64,000 bases of DNA from NCBI GenBank assembly GCA_013298595.1, contig JAAFIG010000011.1:1-64000 (forward strand), given 5' to 3'. Of the stretch, positions 27,265 to 36,293 are shown one piece after another (position 1 is the stretch's first letter; each line of letters begins with the position of its first letter). The translations under genes and the position numbers were made by a program. The notes under the pieces were generated by a model, which saw only the letters and a program-made list of their open reading frames with translations, did not search any database and was not told where the DNA came from. The stretch is from Deinococcales bacterium. Lineage in GTDB: Bacteria; Deinococcota; Deinococci; Deinococcales; JAAFIG01.

Positions 27265-27464
27265 TTCATCTCCTTACTAAACTTAAATTCCGTGCCGCAA
27301 TGTGAACAGAATCGTGCATATGGGCTGGTAATTGGTGCTTGGCAAGTGGCGCAAGCCTCGAGCAATTTCGTACCATCGTTGCTGCAAAATTTTTCTTCAC
27401 TCTCGAGTGGCACAGCTCTGGCGCACTTAGGACAAATACGGTACGCCACCAATTCTTTGACCAT
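27261..27464 (-). CDS. Double zinc-ribbon small protein
   Basis: A 67-aa protein with three CxxC-type pairs: CPKC, CATC and CSHC, plus one single Cys in KFCSND. The pattern resembles paired zinc ribbons (DUF7577/DZANK type). It is cytosolic and lacks a signal, yet is translationally coupled to the large lipoprotein gene. Its ribosome binding site (GGAGGG, 4 bases before ATG) lies within the 3' arm of a strong hairpin (27467-27497), so translation may be low or regulated. Confidence 0.75.
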   Translation of the reverse strand: MVKELVAYRICPKCARAVPLESEEKFCSNDGTKLLEACATCQAPITSPYARFCSHCGTEFKFSKEMK

Positions 27465-27466
27465 AA

Positions 27467-27497
27467 AACCCTCCTGCTTTTACTATGCAGGAGGGTT
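27467..27497 (-). terminator. Hairpin that masks a ribosome binding site
   Basis: An 11-bp perfect stem AACCCTCCTGC / GCAGGAGGGTT with a 9-base loop. On the minus strand the 3' arm carries GGAGGG and is followed by TTTT and then the ATG of the zinc-ribbon gene. It could be a terminator for the peptidase gene upstream, or a switch controlling translation of the zinc-ribbon gene. Confidence 0.6.
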
Positions 27498-27539
27498 AGT
27501 TACTTCTCGGTTTCTCGAGACGGGGGTTTTGCCGATAAT

Positions 27540-30491
27540 CTAGCGCGGTACAACCGCTGCCACTTGGCATTGACCAGACCAAATGGTTTGGTTACGTACA
27601 CGGATAGGGTCGTAATAGGCACGTATACGGACTTTAACATTGCAAGGGTACATGCCGCCTACGCCGTAGCTCACTTGAGGAATCGCAAATTTTTCTTCGG
27701 TGCTGGTCATACCTAAAAATGCGGTACCTGTGTATTCTCCTGATGGGGTAATCAGGGTCAATTGCCATGCGTATTCCAAAGCATCATTGTCGGGATTCTG
27801 CACGTTGACATAAGCAAAAAACGTGGTTGGGTTTGGTAGTCCATCACAGTTGGTACTTGGCGCGATGCTGCGTAAATCAAGTGTGGTGCGATTGACAGCA
27901 TCCTTGATGCAAAACCCGGTATTGTTCCGTATATCCCAGCGTTGTACACCACCACCCAAAATGACTGGGTAAGGATTGACGGGCGGGTCTTGTACTAAGA
28001 CATTGACCGAACTCGAGCCACTTAAACCATCACTGTCGGTGATGGATACCCGCACTTCATGGTTGCCTGTTCCAGCAAAACGAATTTTTTGGCTGCAACC
28101 ACCAGTCACGGTGTTAGCAATGGTATTACTCTCGATTAAATTGGGTAAGTCCACTTCCCAGCGCATATTGGGGCAAAGCGTTTGTGGGTTGGCTTCGTTT
28201 TTATCCACAATCCTAAGGCTGAACTCTGGGGTTGGCAGGCTGGAAGAATAGGTGTAGATCGGGCTGGGAAAAGTAAACTTTGCCTGTGGAGCGGTATTGA
28301 CTACTGTAAAATCAATGTTTTGCGTGGTGCTTTGCGTTCCGTACCTTGCAGTAACTTGTAGGATTTGATTTCCTGCGCTCGAGAATGTGTATGGTAACTC
28401 GAGTGGCAAAAGTGATTTGATCGAAGTTAATCCGTTGTACAAGGTCGTAGTACCTAAACGCACGGTTACATTTAGTGCACTCACCCCTGGGTTTTCGTGT
28501 GATAAAGAAAATAACGAACCAAGATCTGTTGGTACACGCACATCAACTTGTCTCGGTGCAGTTTTGGCGGTAATAATTGGAGCCGGAGCTTGCACTGCGG
28601 CTTGCTCTGTTGTCCAAGCAGCACTGCGCCGATTATCAAAATTTAGGTAAGAAAGGTTATAAAAAACATCCGCTACGTATTGTGCATCCATGTAAGCATA
28701 ACCACCATCTCCAAAATCGCAACCCCAAGAGTTTTTAATAATAAAGTACCCACCACCAGGGATATCACGCACAGGGTAAAAAGCTGCATTGGGAATAAAT
28801 CCAACGATTTGCACCACATGATCGCCCCTCGAGCCATTCACTTCAATGGTTTGTGCTGGGTTCATTGGATTTGGTGCGTCAATGACACGACGCTTATCTG
28901 TTAAGTAACCATCTGCACCAATTGCACCAAATCCTTTGTAAATCGGAAATGTCCCAATCAATGTATGTCCAGATGCCATTAACCAAATGTATGAAGCCAA
29001 ATTAAACACTTGACCTGAACTCCAAGCTGTACTGCTCGAGCTGGCAAACGTACCTGTAACTGGGCTTTGGTCAAGTTCAATGGCACAATATGGAAGTGGG
29101 TCTGGAACACCTGGCAGAGTTATTTGGGTGCAAACGCCTTTGGCTTGATGGGCGCTATCTGAGCACGTTCCAGTGTATTCGTATGTACCACCTGGTATCC
29201 AATCGCATGATTTAGCATAATTGGTAAAAGCATCATTTCCCATGACCCTACCTTCAGCACGGTTGTACGTCCAGTATGATTCATTTGGAATTGGTTGCAG
29301 AAAAGCACTCGCCATATCAAGGGCAGTTTCAGCCGAAAAACCATCGCCAAAATCGTCTCGAGACCACTCAGCTTTGACTTTGTACGCCAAGAATTGTTCG
29401 GATAAATCCACTACATTGTTATTCTGCACCCGTTCACGGCTTTCTATCGCACCAATGGCACTAAACGCCCAGCATAATCCACGAGTGGCTTGGTCTTTGA
29501 TTGGGGAAATAAATTTTTTCAAAGGAAAACGATACTGTGTCACTAAACCACTTGGCGTTCGGCAATTTGGTGTACCTAAATCATTATCTCTGCCATTGCC
29601 TGCAATCATGGTTTGAGGGCGAATTACGCCGTTGGTCGGTGCAATTGGTTCAAGTCCAGTTCCATCTAAAACAGCTTCTTGGCTTAACAGATCATTCAAG
29701 TTTGTTAACGCTGTTTCAACCACATCCAAAGGCTGCCCCTGCAAGCTGGAAGGTTCTGGAACTTGGGATTTCAATGCATCTGGTAAAGGCTCGTATAAAC
29801 TCGAGTAAACACGTAACGCATTACCAACATCTTGAGATTGTTGAACACTTTTTGCTAAAGCTCGAGCGGTGCTACGCCCACCAAGCAAGACGACCTTTTC
29901 ACCATTAGGAAGTGATATTTCGGAATCAGTGCGAACTGAACTTGCCAGTAATTTTTGTACCGACTCTGACGGATTTTGCACACCCCGCAGCACACTTAAA
30001 TCTGTTTGGAATTGTTGTTCGACAGCATTTTCTTGAGCGGCTCGAGTTGTGTCATTGATAGGTAGTAATTCACCCGCTTCGACCCTTCGTTGGTATTCCT
30101 CAGGGGTAATTTGTTTTGCATTGATGGGAACTGGCACTTTCCAAGCGTTACTCGGATCAAATAATGGGCTTTGCAAAGTCACCAGCACACTTTTTTTATC
30201 TGAACCAGCACTGTTCTGCGCGGTTAATTCAAACGTTGTTGTGACAGCCACATTTACGGTTGTACTCGAGCCAGTCACCACACCAACACCAGGGCTAATG
30301 CTCAGGCTCGAGGCGTTTTGCACACTCCACTCAAGTTTAACAGTGCCTGCCGCCGTTAAACTACTGTTAGACGCAGTAAATGACACTATTTGCGGCGCGG
30401 TTTGCACAGGCGGTTTGGTTGGTTCTGGACAAGCCACCAATGCCATCAGCAACAACGATGAAAGACCAGCAATCCTGAATACGTGTTTCAT
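27540..30491 (-). CDS. Papain-like (C1A) cysteine peptidase lipoprotein
   Basis: A 983-aa exported protein with lipobox LVAC (about residue 21) and an N-terminal Ig-like domain (about 32-110). The peptidase domain starts near residue 328: KDQATRGLCWAFSAIGAIES holds the oxyanion Gln and catalytic Cys, DHVVQIVGF the His, and IIKNSWGCDFGDGGYAYMD the Asn and Trp. The C-terminal 330 residues are beta-sandwich repeats (SSGNQILQVTAR, TGNHEVRVSITDSDGLSGSS). The protein probably digests or processes surface proteins. The leader carries a pair of CTCGAG sites one base apart, then AGGAGG. An 11-bp-spaced repeat lies further upstream (30543-30560). Confidence 0.88.
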   Translation of the reverse strand: MKHVFRIAGLSSLLLMALVACPEPTKPPVQTAPQIVSFTASNSSLTAAGTVKLEWSVQNASSLSISPGVGVVTGSSTTVNVAVTTTFELTAQNSAGSDKKSVLVTLQSPLFDPSNAWKVPVPINAKQITPEEYQRRVEAGELLPINDTTRAAQENAVEQQFQTDLSVLRGVQNPSESVQKLLASSVRTDSEISLPNGEKVVLLGGRSTARALAKSVQQSQDVGNALRVYSSLYEPLPDALKSQVPEPSSLQGQPLDVVETALTNLNDLLSQEAVLDGTGLEPIAPTNGVIRPQTMIAGNGRDNDLGTPNCRTPSGLVTQYRFPLKKFISPIKDQATRGLCWAFSAIGAIESRERVQNNNVVDLSEQFLAYKVKAEWSRDDFGDGFSAETALDMASAFLQPIPNESYWTYNRAEGRVMGNDAFTNYAKSCDWIPGGTYEYTGTCSDSAHQAKGVCTQITLPGVPDPLPYCAIELDQSPVTGTFASSSSTAWSSGQVFNLASYIWLMASGHTLIGTFPIYKGFGAIGADGYLTDKRRVIDAPNPMNPAQTIEVNGSRGDHVVQIVGFIPNAAFYPVRDIPGGGYFIIKNSWGCDFGDGGYAYMDAQYVADVFYNLSYLNFDNRRSAAWTTEQAAVQAPAPIITAKTAPRQVDVRVPTDLGSLFSLSHENPGVSALNVTVRLGTTTLYNGLTSIKSLLPLELPYTFSSAGNQILQVTARYGTQSTTQNIDFTVVNTAPQAKFTFPSPIYTYSSSLPTPEFSLRIVDKNEANPQTLCPNMRWEVDLPNLIESNTIANTVTGGCSQKIRFAGTGNHEVRVSITDSDGLSGSSSVNVLVQDPPVNPYPVILGGGVQRWDIRNNTGFCIKDAVNRTTLDLRSIAPSTNCDGLPNPTTFFAYVNVQNPDNDALEYAWQLTLITPSGEYTGTAFLGMTSTEEKFAIPQVSYGVGGMYPCNVKVRIRAYYDPIRVRNQTIWSGQCQVAAVVPR

Positions 30492-30542
30492 AAAGCCTCC
30501 TAAGTTCCTCGAGTCTCGAGTCTTAACTTAGATTGCTTGAAC

Positions 30543-30560
30543 ATTGGTTTACTGTTGGTT
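30543..30560 (-). promoter_or_regulatory. 11-bp-spaced direct repeat upstream of peptidase gene
   Basis: On the minus strand AACCAAC, 4 bases, AACCAAT: two heptamers with an 11-bp period. A -10-like TAAGTT lies 12 bases after the second repeat, three bases further than in the six promoters of the 46.8-57.7 kb regulon. It may be a related activator site with a different sequence. Confidence 0.3.
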
Positions 30561-30597
30561 AGTTTAAAAGCTGTTTTTGCCGATATGAGATTTCTTA

Positions 30598-30810
30598 TAC
30601 CAAATTAACTTAATCACTCTCGTTTGACCATCTTGACCCTGAAAGCAGCACCTAACGGGCTTGGGTCGCAAAAAACGGTCAAACTGTCGTTCAAGCGTTA
30701 ATTTGGTTTTGTTGCTACTCCTTTTCTTGCTCACAAGACAGCACCTTCGGGCTGTTCGCGCTTAGTCGGTTAATCAGTCAAAATACGCGACTGATTAACA
30801 CAATTTGGTA
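30598..30810. mobile_element. MITE-like element with TTA target duplication
   Basis: A 213-bp stretch with imperfect terminal inverted repeats: TACCAAATT is perfect at both ends, then three mismatches, then TTAATCA. It is flanked by TTA on both sides (30595-30597 and 30811-30813), as for IS5-group or similar transposons. It has no ORF, so it is non-autonomous. It fills the intergenic gap between the peptidase and the BTAD regulator genes. No CTCGAG is present. The rest of this 430-base gap shows only the repeat at 30543. Confidence 0.55.
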
Positions 30811-30921
30811 TTACTGAACAAATAAATCAAGACCTTACATTGTTATTGTCAATAGGTTTCATATTTTCATCTTGGACAAACAGTTGGTAGGTTTTGCCAC
30901 TGTCACGTATAAAAAACGACC

Positions 30922-33900
30922 TTATTGCAAAAAATCCTGCCATGTTTCTGGTAGTACTTCACCAACTTCCAGTAGCTTGGCTCGAGATTCTTGGTACACC
31001 CGTTGCAAAGTGCGGTGGTTGTTATCTAAACGCAGTGCTTGGCAAACCAATTTCAGGGTTGTTAAATCGAACGGGTCAGACTCGAGCAGCAATCGCATGA
31101 CTCGAGCCACTTCTTTAGGGTTTGTCTCGAGTATTTTTTGGGTTTGATTGTGTGCTGTTTGCGTTAAAATGTCACGCACTTCTTCTGTAGTACTCAGACC
31201 TTCTAAGTACACACCGCGCCATAACAAGGTGTTACCTGTTTGCAAAAATTCTTCAGCATCGCTCGAGGTTTGTCCGAGTGCATAACCGTTGCTTGTTGTG
31301 CTAATGATTTGTGCCCCGTGGGCAGCTCGTGTTTTGAAAACACTTTGTTTTAAAGAAGTCATAGCTTCTTCTTCGTGATGATTTGGGTAGAGGCTATCGA
31401 GTAAGTCTAGGGTTTTTACTTCGGTACGTCCGATCATGCGTTGCTCAAGTAAAAAGGCAAGTAATTCTTTGCGTTTTTGTCCTTTAACAATGGTACAAAC
31501 ACCATCAGTACTGATTTGCATTGTTCCTAGTACCTCGAGTCGTAATGATTGGCTTGTTAGGCTGATTTTTTCGCCAGTCAAGGCGGGGAAGTAACGCTCG
31601 GCAATAAAAGCACCATGCAATAAACCTTGTGCCAGAAACCAAGTTCGCAACTCAGCGGCTTGACTGATATTATTTGTAACTCGAGCCAATTCAAGTTGGT
31701 AACACTTGGCATCAAAAGTAAAACCTAATGCTTCGGCTCGAGCTACCACAGTTTGCCACGCTTCAAGTGCAGGTTGTTGTTGTGATTCAAGCCATTTTGC
31801 TTCGGCACTTAAACCATAAAAACTACTGGCATCAGGAGCTTCTTTTAAGACAGCTAAAGCATTGTCAATCAGTGGTGCGACTTCGGCAGTTTGCCCGATC
31901 TCGAGTAGAACCAAGGCGAGATGGGTTTGAGCATTGGCAATTTGTTTTGCTTGTTCTAAACTTTGAGCATGACGCAAAGCATCTCGAGCATATTTAAGAG
32001 CAAGTGTGTGGCTGTACTGTACTTGTTGTTGCAAATGAAAACGCACCAATGCCAGTTCAATCGAAACCAAAAATGGTGTGATGGTAGTTTGTTTCAGGGT
32101 GGCGTAAATCGTATTTAAACAAGTTTCGGCTTGGCTGTACCGACCCGACTCGAGGTCATCGTTGGCTAGGATTAAACTGGCTTGGGAAGCTAAGCCATGA
32201 TTACCTGCTTTCTCGAGCGCAACCAAGGCACGTTCTGCGTTCGCACGCATGGCTTGCCGTTGCCCTTGGCGATCTAAAGTGATGGCTCGGTTAAATAGCA
32301 TAGCGCCAACGGCATTGTGTTGCTCGAGTTTTTCGGCGAGTTCTAAAGCTTTTAAACTTGCTTCTTGGGCGGCTTCGAGTTGTCCTAGTTGGGCTAAGGC
32401 AATGGCTCGGATGTTGTAGATACTCATTTTTTCGCGGTCTTGTAAAGTCGCTGATTGCAATGTTTGTATGCTAAGGGTTTCGGCTCGAGCAAACTGCGCC
32501 GTTTGTACCATTGCTGATAAGACATGAATCAGCAGCGTTGTATCAGCGACTGCTTGTAATTCGGGATGGGCTTCCCACAGAGCAAGTGCTCGAGGGGCTT
32601 GTCCGCACATCATCATGTAACCCAGTAGCGAGGACACATATCTGGCATCACCAATCATGGTTTTTGGTAAACGCGCTAACGATTCCTCGGCAGATGCAAT
32701 GTTACGGGTTGTAGTGACAATACTGTAAGTGGCATGATAAATCGCTTCGGCTTTGGTGATATCTGGTAAATCTGGAATTTCAAGAATCGAATTAGCCAAC
32801 ACCAAGGCTTGCCCAGGTTCACTGTGCATAAAAACACTCAGTGCCTCGAGTAAAAGTTTGGCTCGAGGCTCGCCTATTAATAATTGTGCAGCTCGGGTTT
32901 TAAGTTGTGCGGCTCGAGCTGGTTGGTCTTTTAGCGCATTGGCATAAGACATCAGTGTATTAAATGTTGCTTCGTTTGCCAAATTCGCATCGGTTAAAAA
33001 TTCGGCTGCTAATTCGGGATGGTGTTGTTCAAGGGCTTGTAAGGCTCGAGTGGCAAGGACTTCGCGTTGCGGAACATCCAATTGCTTAAATGCTATTTCA
33101 CGAAAAAGTGGATGAGCAAAGCTATCATTATGCAAAATTCCGCGTCTTTGTAAGGACAATTTGTTTTGCTCGAGTTGAGTTGGTGTTACACCAGCCACAT
33201 TTCCCCAAAGTGCCAATTCGATTTGCAATTGTGGTACTCGAGTTTCAAGAAAGGCTCGAGCATTGATGATCATCTGATGTTCAACGGTATCAGCACTGGT
33301 AAAATGCAATTGTTCAATGAGTGCCTCGACTGTGATTGGCATAATATCGGCTGGTGGTTCACGCCAATGCCAGTATTTTGTATCGTTCCAAAGTAAACCT
33401 TGGCGTACCAAATGCTTAAAAAATTCGAGCGTAAAAAGCGGATTGCCAGCAGCTCGGTTGTAAATCCAAGTGGTGGCTTCGGCTGGCAAGGCAACGCCCA
33501 CTTCAGCCTCGAGCAAAGCTGTGCTGGCACTGATACTCAGTGGCTCGAGTCGCAGGCTTTCTACGGGCATCTCGAGTGGTACTCGGCTGGTAAAAATAAG
33601 TCCAATACCTTTGCTTCGACTAGCCGTTTGGGCAAGTTGTTGCCATAAGGTTTGTTGGGCTTCGGTGGCTTCGTGTACATCCTCGATATGCAACACAAAT
33701 GGTGCGTTACTCTCGAGCAATGCCAGCAATGTTTCCACGCTGCTATCTGCCTGCTCGAGTTTACGTTGTAACCAATCGGATAACCGTTTTGGGCGTGGCA
33801 ATGCAGCAATAACCTGACCCAGCGGTGTGATCGCCCGTTGCGTCAGCCCAGCACAAGGCGAATTTTTCAGTAATTCAGTTACAGCTCGAGTTTTCCCAAT

Positions 33901-34005
33901 ACCTGCTTCGCCATGAATTTGCAGCAACACTTGACTGCGTTTACTGGGTAAGCCTTTGAGTTTACGAGCCACCCAAAGCAGTGGTGATTCTGTTTGGGGT
34001 GGCAT
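30922..34005 (-). CDS. ATPase-TPR-BTAD transcriptional regulator
   Basis: A 1027-aa regulator with unusual domain order. An AAA/STAND-type ATPase is first: Walker A IHGEAGIGKTRAV and Walker B FVLHIEDVHE. A long TPR-like helical region follows (about 330-780). The C-terminus holds a winged-helix (LRLEVLGTMQIS...KRKELLAFLLEQR) and a BTAD-like domain (about 880-1027, DPFDLTTLKLVCQALRL). In SARP regulators the DNA-binding part is normally N-terminal. The start is ATG 34005: TAAAAT lies 6 bases before it, so the ATG two codons further up would overlap no spacer. It is next to the proS gene on the same strand. Confidence 0.88.
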   Translation of the reverse strand: MPPQTESPLLWVARKLKGLPSKRSQVLLQIHGEAGIGKTRAVTELLKNSPCAGLTQRAITPLGQVIAALPRPKRLSDWLQRKLEQADSSVETLLALLESNAPFVLHIEDVHEATEAQQTLWQQLAQTASRSKGIGLIFTSRVPLEMPVESLRLEPLSISASTALLEAEVGVALPAEATTWIYNRAAGNPLFTLEFFKHLVRQGLLWNDTKYWHWREPPADIMPITVEALIEQLHFTSADTVEHQMIINARAFLETRVPQLQIELALWGNVAGVTPTQLEQNKLSLQRRGILHNDSFAHPLFREIAFKQLDVPQREVLATRALQALEQHHPELAAEFLTDANLANEATFNTLMSYANALKDQPARAAQLKTRAAQLLIGEPRAKLLLEALSVFMHSEPGQALVLANSILEIPDLPDITKAEAIYHATYSIVTTTRNIASAEESLARLPKTMIGDARYVSSLLGYMMMCGQAPRALALWEAHPELQAVADTTLLIHVLSAMVQTAQFARAETLSIQTLQSATLQDREKMSIYNIRAIALAQLGQLEAAQEASLKALELAEKLEQHNAVGAMLFNRAITLDRQGQRQAMRANAERALVALEKAGNHGLASQASLILANDDLESGRYSQAETCLNTIYATLKQTTITPFLVSIELALVRFHLQQQVQYSHTLALKYARDALRHAQSLEQAKQIANAQTHLALVLLEIGQTAEVAPLIDNALAVLKEAPDASSFYGLSAEAKWLESQQQPALEAWQTVVARAEALGFTFDAKCYQLELARVTNNISQAAELRTWFLAQGLLHGAFIAERYFPALTGEKISLTSQSLRLEVLGTMQISTDGVCTIVKGQKRKELLAFLLEQRMIGRTEVKTLDLLDSLYPNHHEEEAMTSLKQSVFKTRAAHGAQIISTTSNGYALGQTSSDAEEFLQTGNTLLWRGVYLEGLSTTEEVRDILTQTAHNQTQKILETNPKEVARVMRLLLESDPFDLTTLKLVCQALRLDNNHRTLQRVYQESRAKLLEVGEVLPETWQDFLQ

Positions 34006-34030
34006 AGACATATTTTAAAGCATACCTGAT

Positions 34031-35710
34031 TTACAATTTTTCAATAACCTGCTCGAGATTCACCTCGTATTTCTCGGCTGTTAAACGATCTCGGATTTCG
34101 ACCACACCACGCTCGAGCGATTTTTTACCAAGCACAATGGCTTTGGGAATTCCCATCATTTCAAATTCGGTGAATTTCTCGCCCGCTCGAGCATCACTGC
34201 GATCATCAAAAAGCACTTCAAAACCAGCAGCCAGTAACTCTTGGTAGAGTTTTTCGGCTGCACCACTCGTATCGCCAAGCTCGAGTAAAGCCAGATCAAA
34301 TGGAGCAACGGCTTTAGGGAAACGCAAACCTGTCTCATCGGCATGGGTTTCAGCAATGGCTGCCACCAGTCTGTCCACACCAATGCCATAACTACCCATG
34401 ACCAGTGGCATACGCTGACCACTAGCATCTTGTACCATCGCGCCAAGCGCAGTGGCATAACGGGTACCAAGCTCGAAGATATGCCCAAGTTCTAAACCGC
34501 GCCGCACCGTTAATCTCGAGCCGTCTAACGCCAACTCGCCATCATTGACCATACGCACATCGGCAAAACGGGCTGTAAAATCTCGGTTCGGTGTTATACC
34601 TGCGATATGGAAACCATCTTTATTGGCACCACTGACCATGCCTTGCCGACCCTCGAGCGCAGTATCAGCAATAATTCGCACCGCAATACCAATTGGTCCG
34701 AGACTACCAAAATTTGCTTTCATTGCCGCAAAGGTTTCTTCAGCTCCTGCTGGACGAATATCATCAGTGCCGAGCACCTTGCCGAGCTTGGTGATATTCA
34801 ATTGATGATCGCCACGCAGTAGCACCACAATGGTTTCACCTTGGGCAACCATGACCAAGGTTTTCATTTGCCGTACAGCCGATACACCACTGGGAAATAA
34901 CTCATTTTGAAAACGTACCAAATCGTCTATGGTGTGCACATCTGGTGTACGAAACTGGGTGGGGTCAAGCAAAGCTTCGCTGTCATCCACAGGCTCGAGG
35001 ATACTGACAGCTACTTCAAGATTCGCCGCATACCCTTTTTCAGAGACCACCACAAAATCCTCGCCAGCCTCGAGTAACGCCACAAATTCACTCGAGCGAT
35101 TACCTCCCATGCTGCCGTTGTCGGCATTAGCGACCACAAAGTCTACGCCACAACGTTGAAAAATTCGTTTATACGCCGCTTCATGTGCCAAGAATTGTTG
35201 TTGTAACGTGGTTTCGTCCAGCGCAAAACTATACGAATCTTTCATGGTGAATTCGCGCAAACGAATCAAGCCACCTCTGGGGCGTGGTTCATCCCGAAAT
35301 TTTCGGGCAATCTGAAACCAAATCGTGGGTAATTCCTTATACGAACGCAATTCTTTGGCTAACGAAGCAAAAATTTCTTCATGCGTCATACCTAAACACA
35401 ATTCGCGCCCAGACCGATCACGCAGGCGCAACATCTCCGTACCAATTGCATTCCAGCGCCCAGACGCTTTCCACACCTCGGCGGGTTGCAACGAAGGCAA
35501 ATCAAACTCGAGCGCACCAATAGCCTGCATCTCCTGACGAATAATATTTTCGACCTTGCGTTTCACCCGTAAACCAAGCGGCAACATCGAATAAACACCA
35601 CTGGCGAGTTGACGAATAAACCCAGCCCGTAATAACCATTGATGCGATTTATTTTCAGCTTCGGCGGGCATATCCCGCAGCATTGGCGCATAAAAACCAG
35701 AACGTTTCAT
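34031..35710 (-). CDS. proS: Prolyl-tRNA synthetase, bacterial type
   Basis: Charges tRNA-Pro with proline in the cytosol. The 559-aa length and the presence of an editing insertion between motifs 2 and 3 place it in the bacterial type. Class II motif 2 is visible as FRDEPRPRGGLIRLREFTMKDSY. The C-terminus carries the anticodon-binding domain with FDLALLELGDTS and EKFTEFEMMGIPKAIVLGKK. Thermus, by contrast, has the archaeal-type enzyme. The ribosome binding site is GAGGT. A proline-rich leader ORF and an intrinsic terminator lie directly upstream, which suggests attenuation by proline-tRNA supply. Confidence 0.97.
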   Translation of the reverse strand: MKRSGFYAPMLRDMPAEAENKSHQWLLRAGFIRQLASGVYSMLPLGLRVKRKVENIIRQEMQAIGALEFDLPSLQPAEVWKASGRWNAIGTEMLRLRDRSGRELCLGMTHEEIFASLAKELRSYKELPTIWFQIARKFRDEPRPRGGLIRLREFTMKDSYSFALDETTLQQQFLAHEAAYKRIFQRCGVDFVVANADNGSMGGNRSSEFVALLEAGEDFVVVSEKGYAANLEVAVSILEPVDDSEALLDPTQFRTPDVHTIDDLVRFQNELFPSGVSAVRQMKTLVMVAQGETIVVLLRGDHQLNITKLGKVLGTDDIRPAGAEETFAAMKANFGSLGPIGIAVRIIADTALEGRQGMVSGANKDGFHIAGITPNRDFTARFADVRMVNDGELALDGSRLTVRRGLELGHIFELGTRYATALGAMVQDASGQRMPLVMGSYGIGVDRLVAAIAETHADETGLRFPKAVAPFDLALLELGDTSGAAEKLYQELLAAGFEVLFDDRSDARAGEKFTEFEMMGIPKAIVLGKKSLERGVVEIRDRLTAEKYEVNLEQVIEKL

Positions 35711-35732
35711 ACAAATACCTCAACAAAAAATC

Positions 35733-35758
35733 ATAAAAAAACGAGCCACGCGGCTCGT
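35733..35758 (-). terminator. Intrinsic terminator / attenuator ahead of proS
   Basis: On the minus strand ACGAGCC (35758-35752), loop GCGT, GGCTCGT (35747-35741), then a run of seven T: a textbook terminator 23 bases before the proS ATG and 22 bases after the leader-peptide stop. Two CTCGAG copies three bases apart (35759-35774) can form a further hairpin just before it. A stem over the 3' half of the leader (GCGCC-TCA with TGAGGGCGC) is also possible. Confidence 0.75.
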
Positions 35759-35779
35759 CTCGAGAAACTCGAGTTCGTA

Positions 35780-35851
35780 TTACGCGCCCTCACCCACCGC
35801 CGAGATGAGGCGCTGGGGTCTTGGTGGTCGCGGGTGTAAAACCGAAAACAT
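35780..35851 (-). CDS. Proline-rich leader peptide of proS
   Basis: A 23-codon ORF (ATG 35851 to TAA 35780) with four proline codons within six positions: HPRPPRPQ at residues 6-13 (CCG, CCA, CCA, CCC). The rest reads LISAVGEGA. It has its own promoter (TAGACA, 18 bases, TACAGT) with the start codon 9 bases after the -10 box and no ribosome binding site. It lies upstream of the proS attenuator, the exact arrangement of ribosome-mediated attenuation of amino-acid genes: slow decoding at Pro codons would favour read-through. Not shown experimentally. The chance of four Pro codons in six arising here is low, but the region has G+C-rich composition. Confidence 0.65.
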   Translation of the reverse strand: MFSVLHPRPPRPQRLISAVGEGA

Positions 35852-35860
35852 ATGCTTAGC

Positions 35861-35890
35861 ACTGTACCGAACCAAGACATGTTTTGTCTA
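35861..35890 (-). promoter_or_regulatory. Promoter of the proS leader
   Basis: On the minus strand TAGACA (35885-35890), an 18-base spacer and TACAGT (35861-35866), 9 bases before the leader ATG. Separates proS from the upstream 127-aa gene. Confidence 0.55.
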
Positions 35891-35906
35891 GTGAATCAAT
35901 TAAGAT

Positions 35907-36290
35907 TTACGCAGCTTGAGCAGCAAAGACTTGCTCGAGTAAACCTGTTAATTTCAGCCGATCAAAAACGCGTTTGCCCTCGAGTAAATGCCCGTCATGT
36001 TCGTGTAAATGCCAGTGGCGGGCACCACCAAGTAAACGCAGACTGATGTGTTTGAGTGGTTCGTGCAGTGGTGAGACACTAGCGATAAAAATGGGTTTGC
36101 CGTTCTCTAAGCCTAAGGAAACGCTTTGCACAGTGGTTGGTAAGGTATATTCGCGTTCCATGCGGTAAATGTATTGGGTAAAATCGGATTCCTTATCAAA
36201 GCGCAAGTTGTGGCTTTTGGCGTACTCTTGTAACCAACTCATTAACTCGAGCCAACGTTCATAAATTGCGAAATCATTCACAGATGCCAT
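35907..36290 (-). CDS. Hypothetical 127-aa protein
   Basis: I do not recognise this protein. It begins with an amphipathic segment (YERWLELMSWLQEYAKSHNL), has a mixed alpha/beta centre (VQSVSLGLENGKPIFIASVSP) and a histidine-rich patch (HWHLHEHDGHLLEG) that could bind metal or substrate. No signal peptide or membrane segment. Its start lies 3 bases after the stop of the aldose-epimerase-like gene, with AAGG upstream, so the two form an operon with msrA. An accessory role to the sugar enzyme is possible but unsupported. Confidence 0.6.
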   Translation of the reverse strand: MASVNDFAIYERWLELMSWLQEYAKSHNLRFDKESDFTQYIYRMEREYTLPTTVQSVSLGLENGKPIFIASVSPLHEPLKHISLRLLGGARHWHLHEHDGHLLEGKRVFDRLKLTGLLEQVFAAQAA

Positions 36291-36293
36291 GCC

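Noticed and set aside
35733-35900. T-box riboswitch ahead of proS
   Set aside because: No conserved T-box sequence (GGUGG...CCGCG type) or specifier loop is present; the short Pro-codon ORF fits leader-peptide attenuation better.
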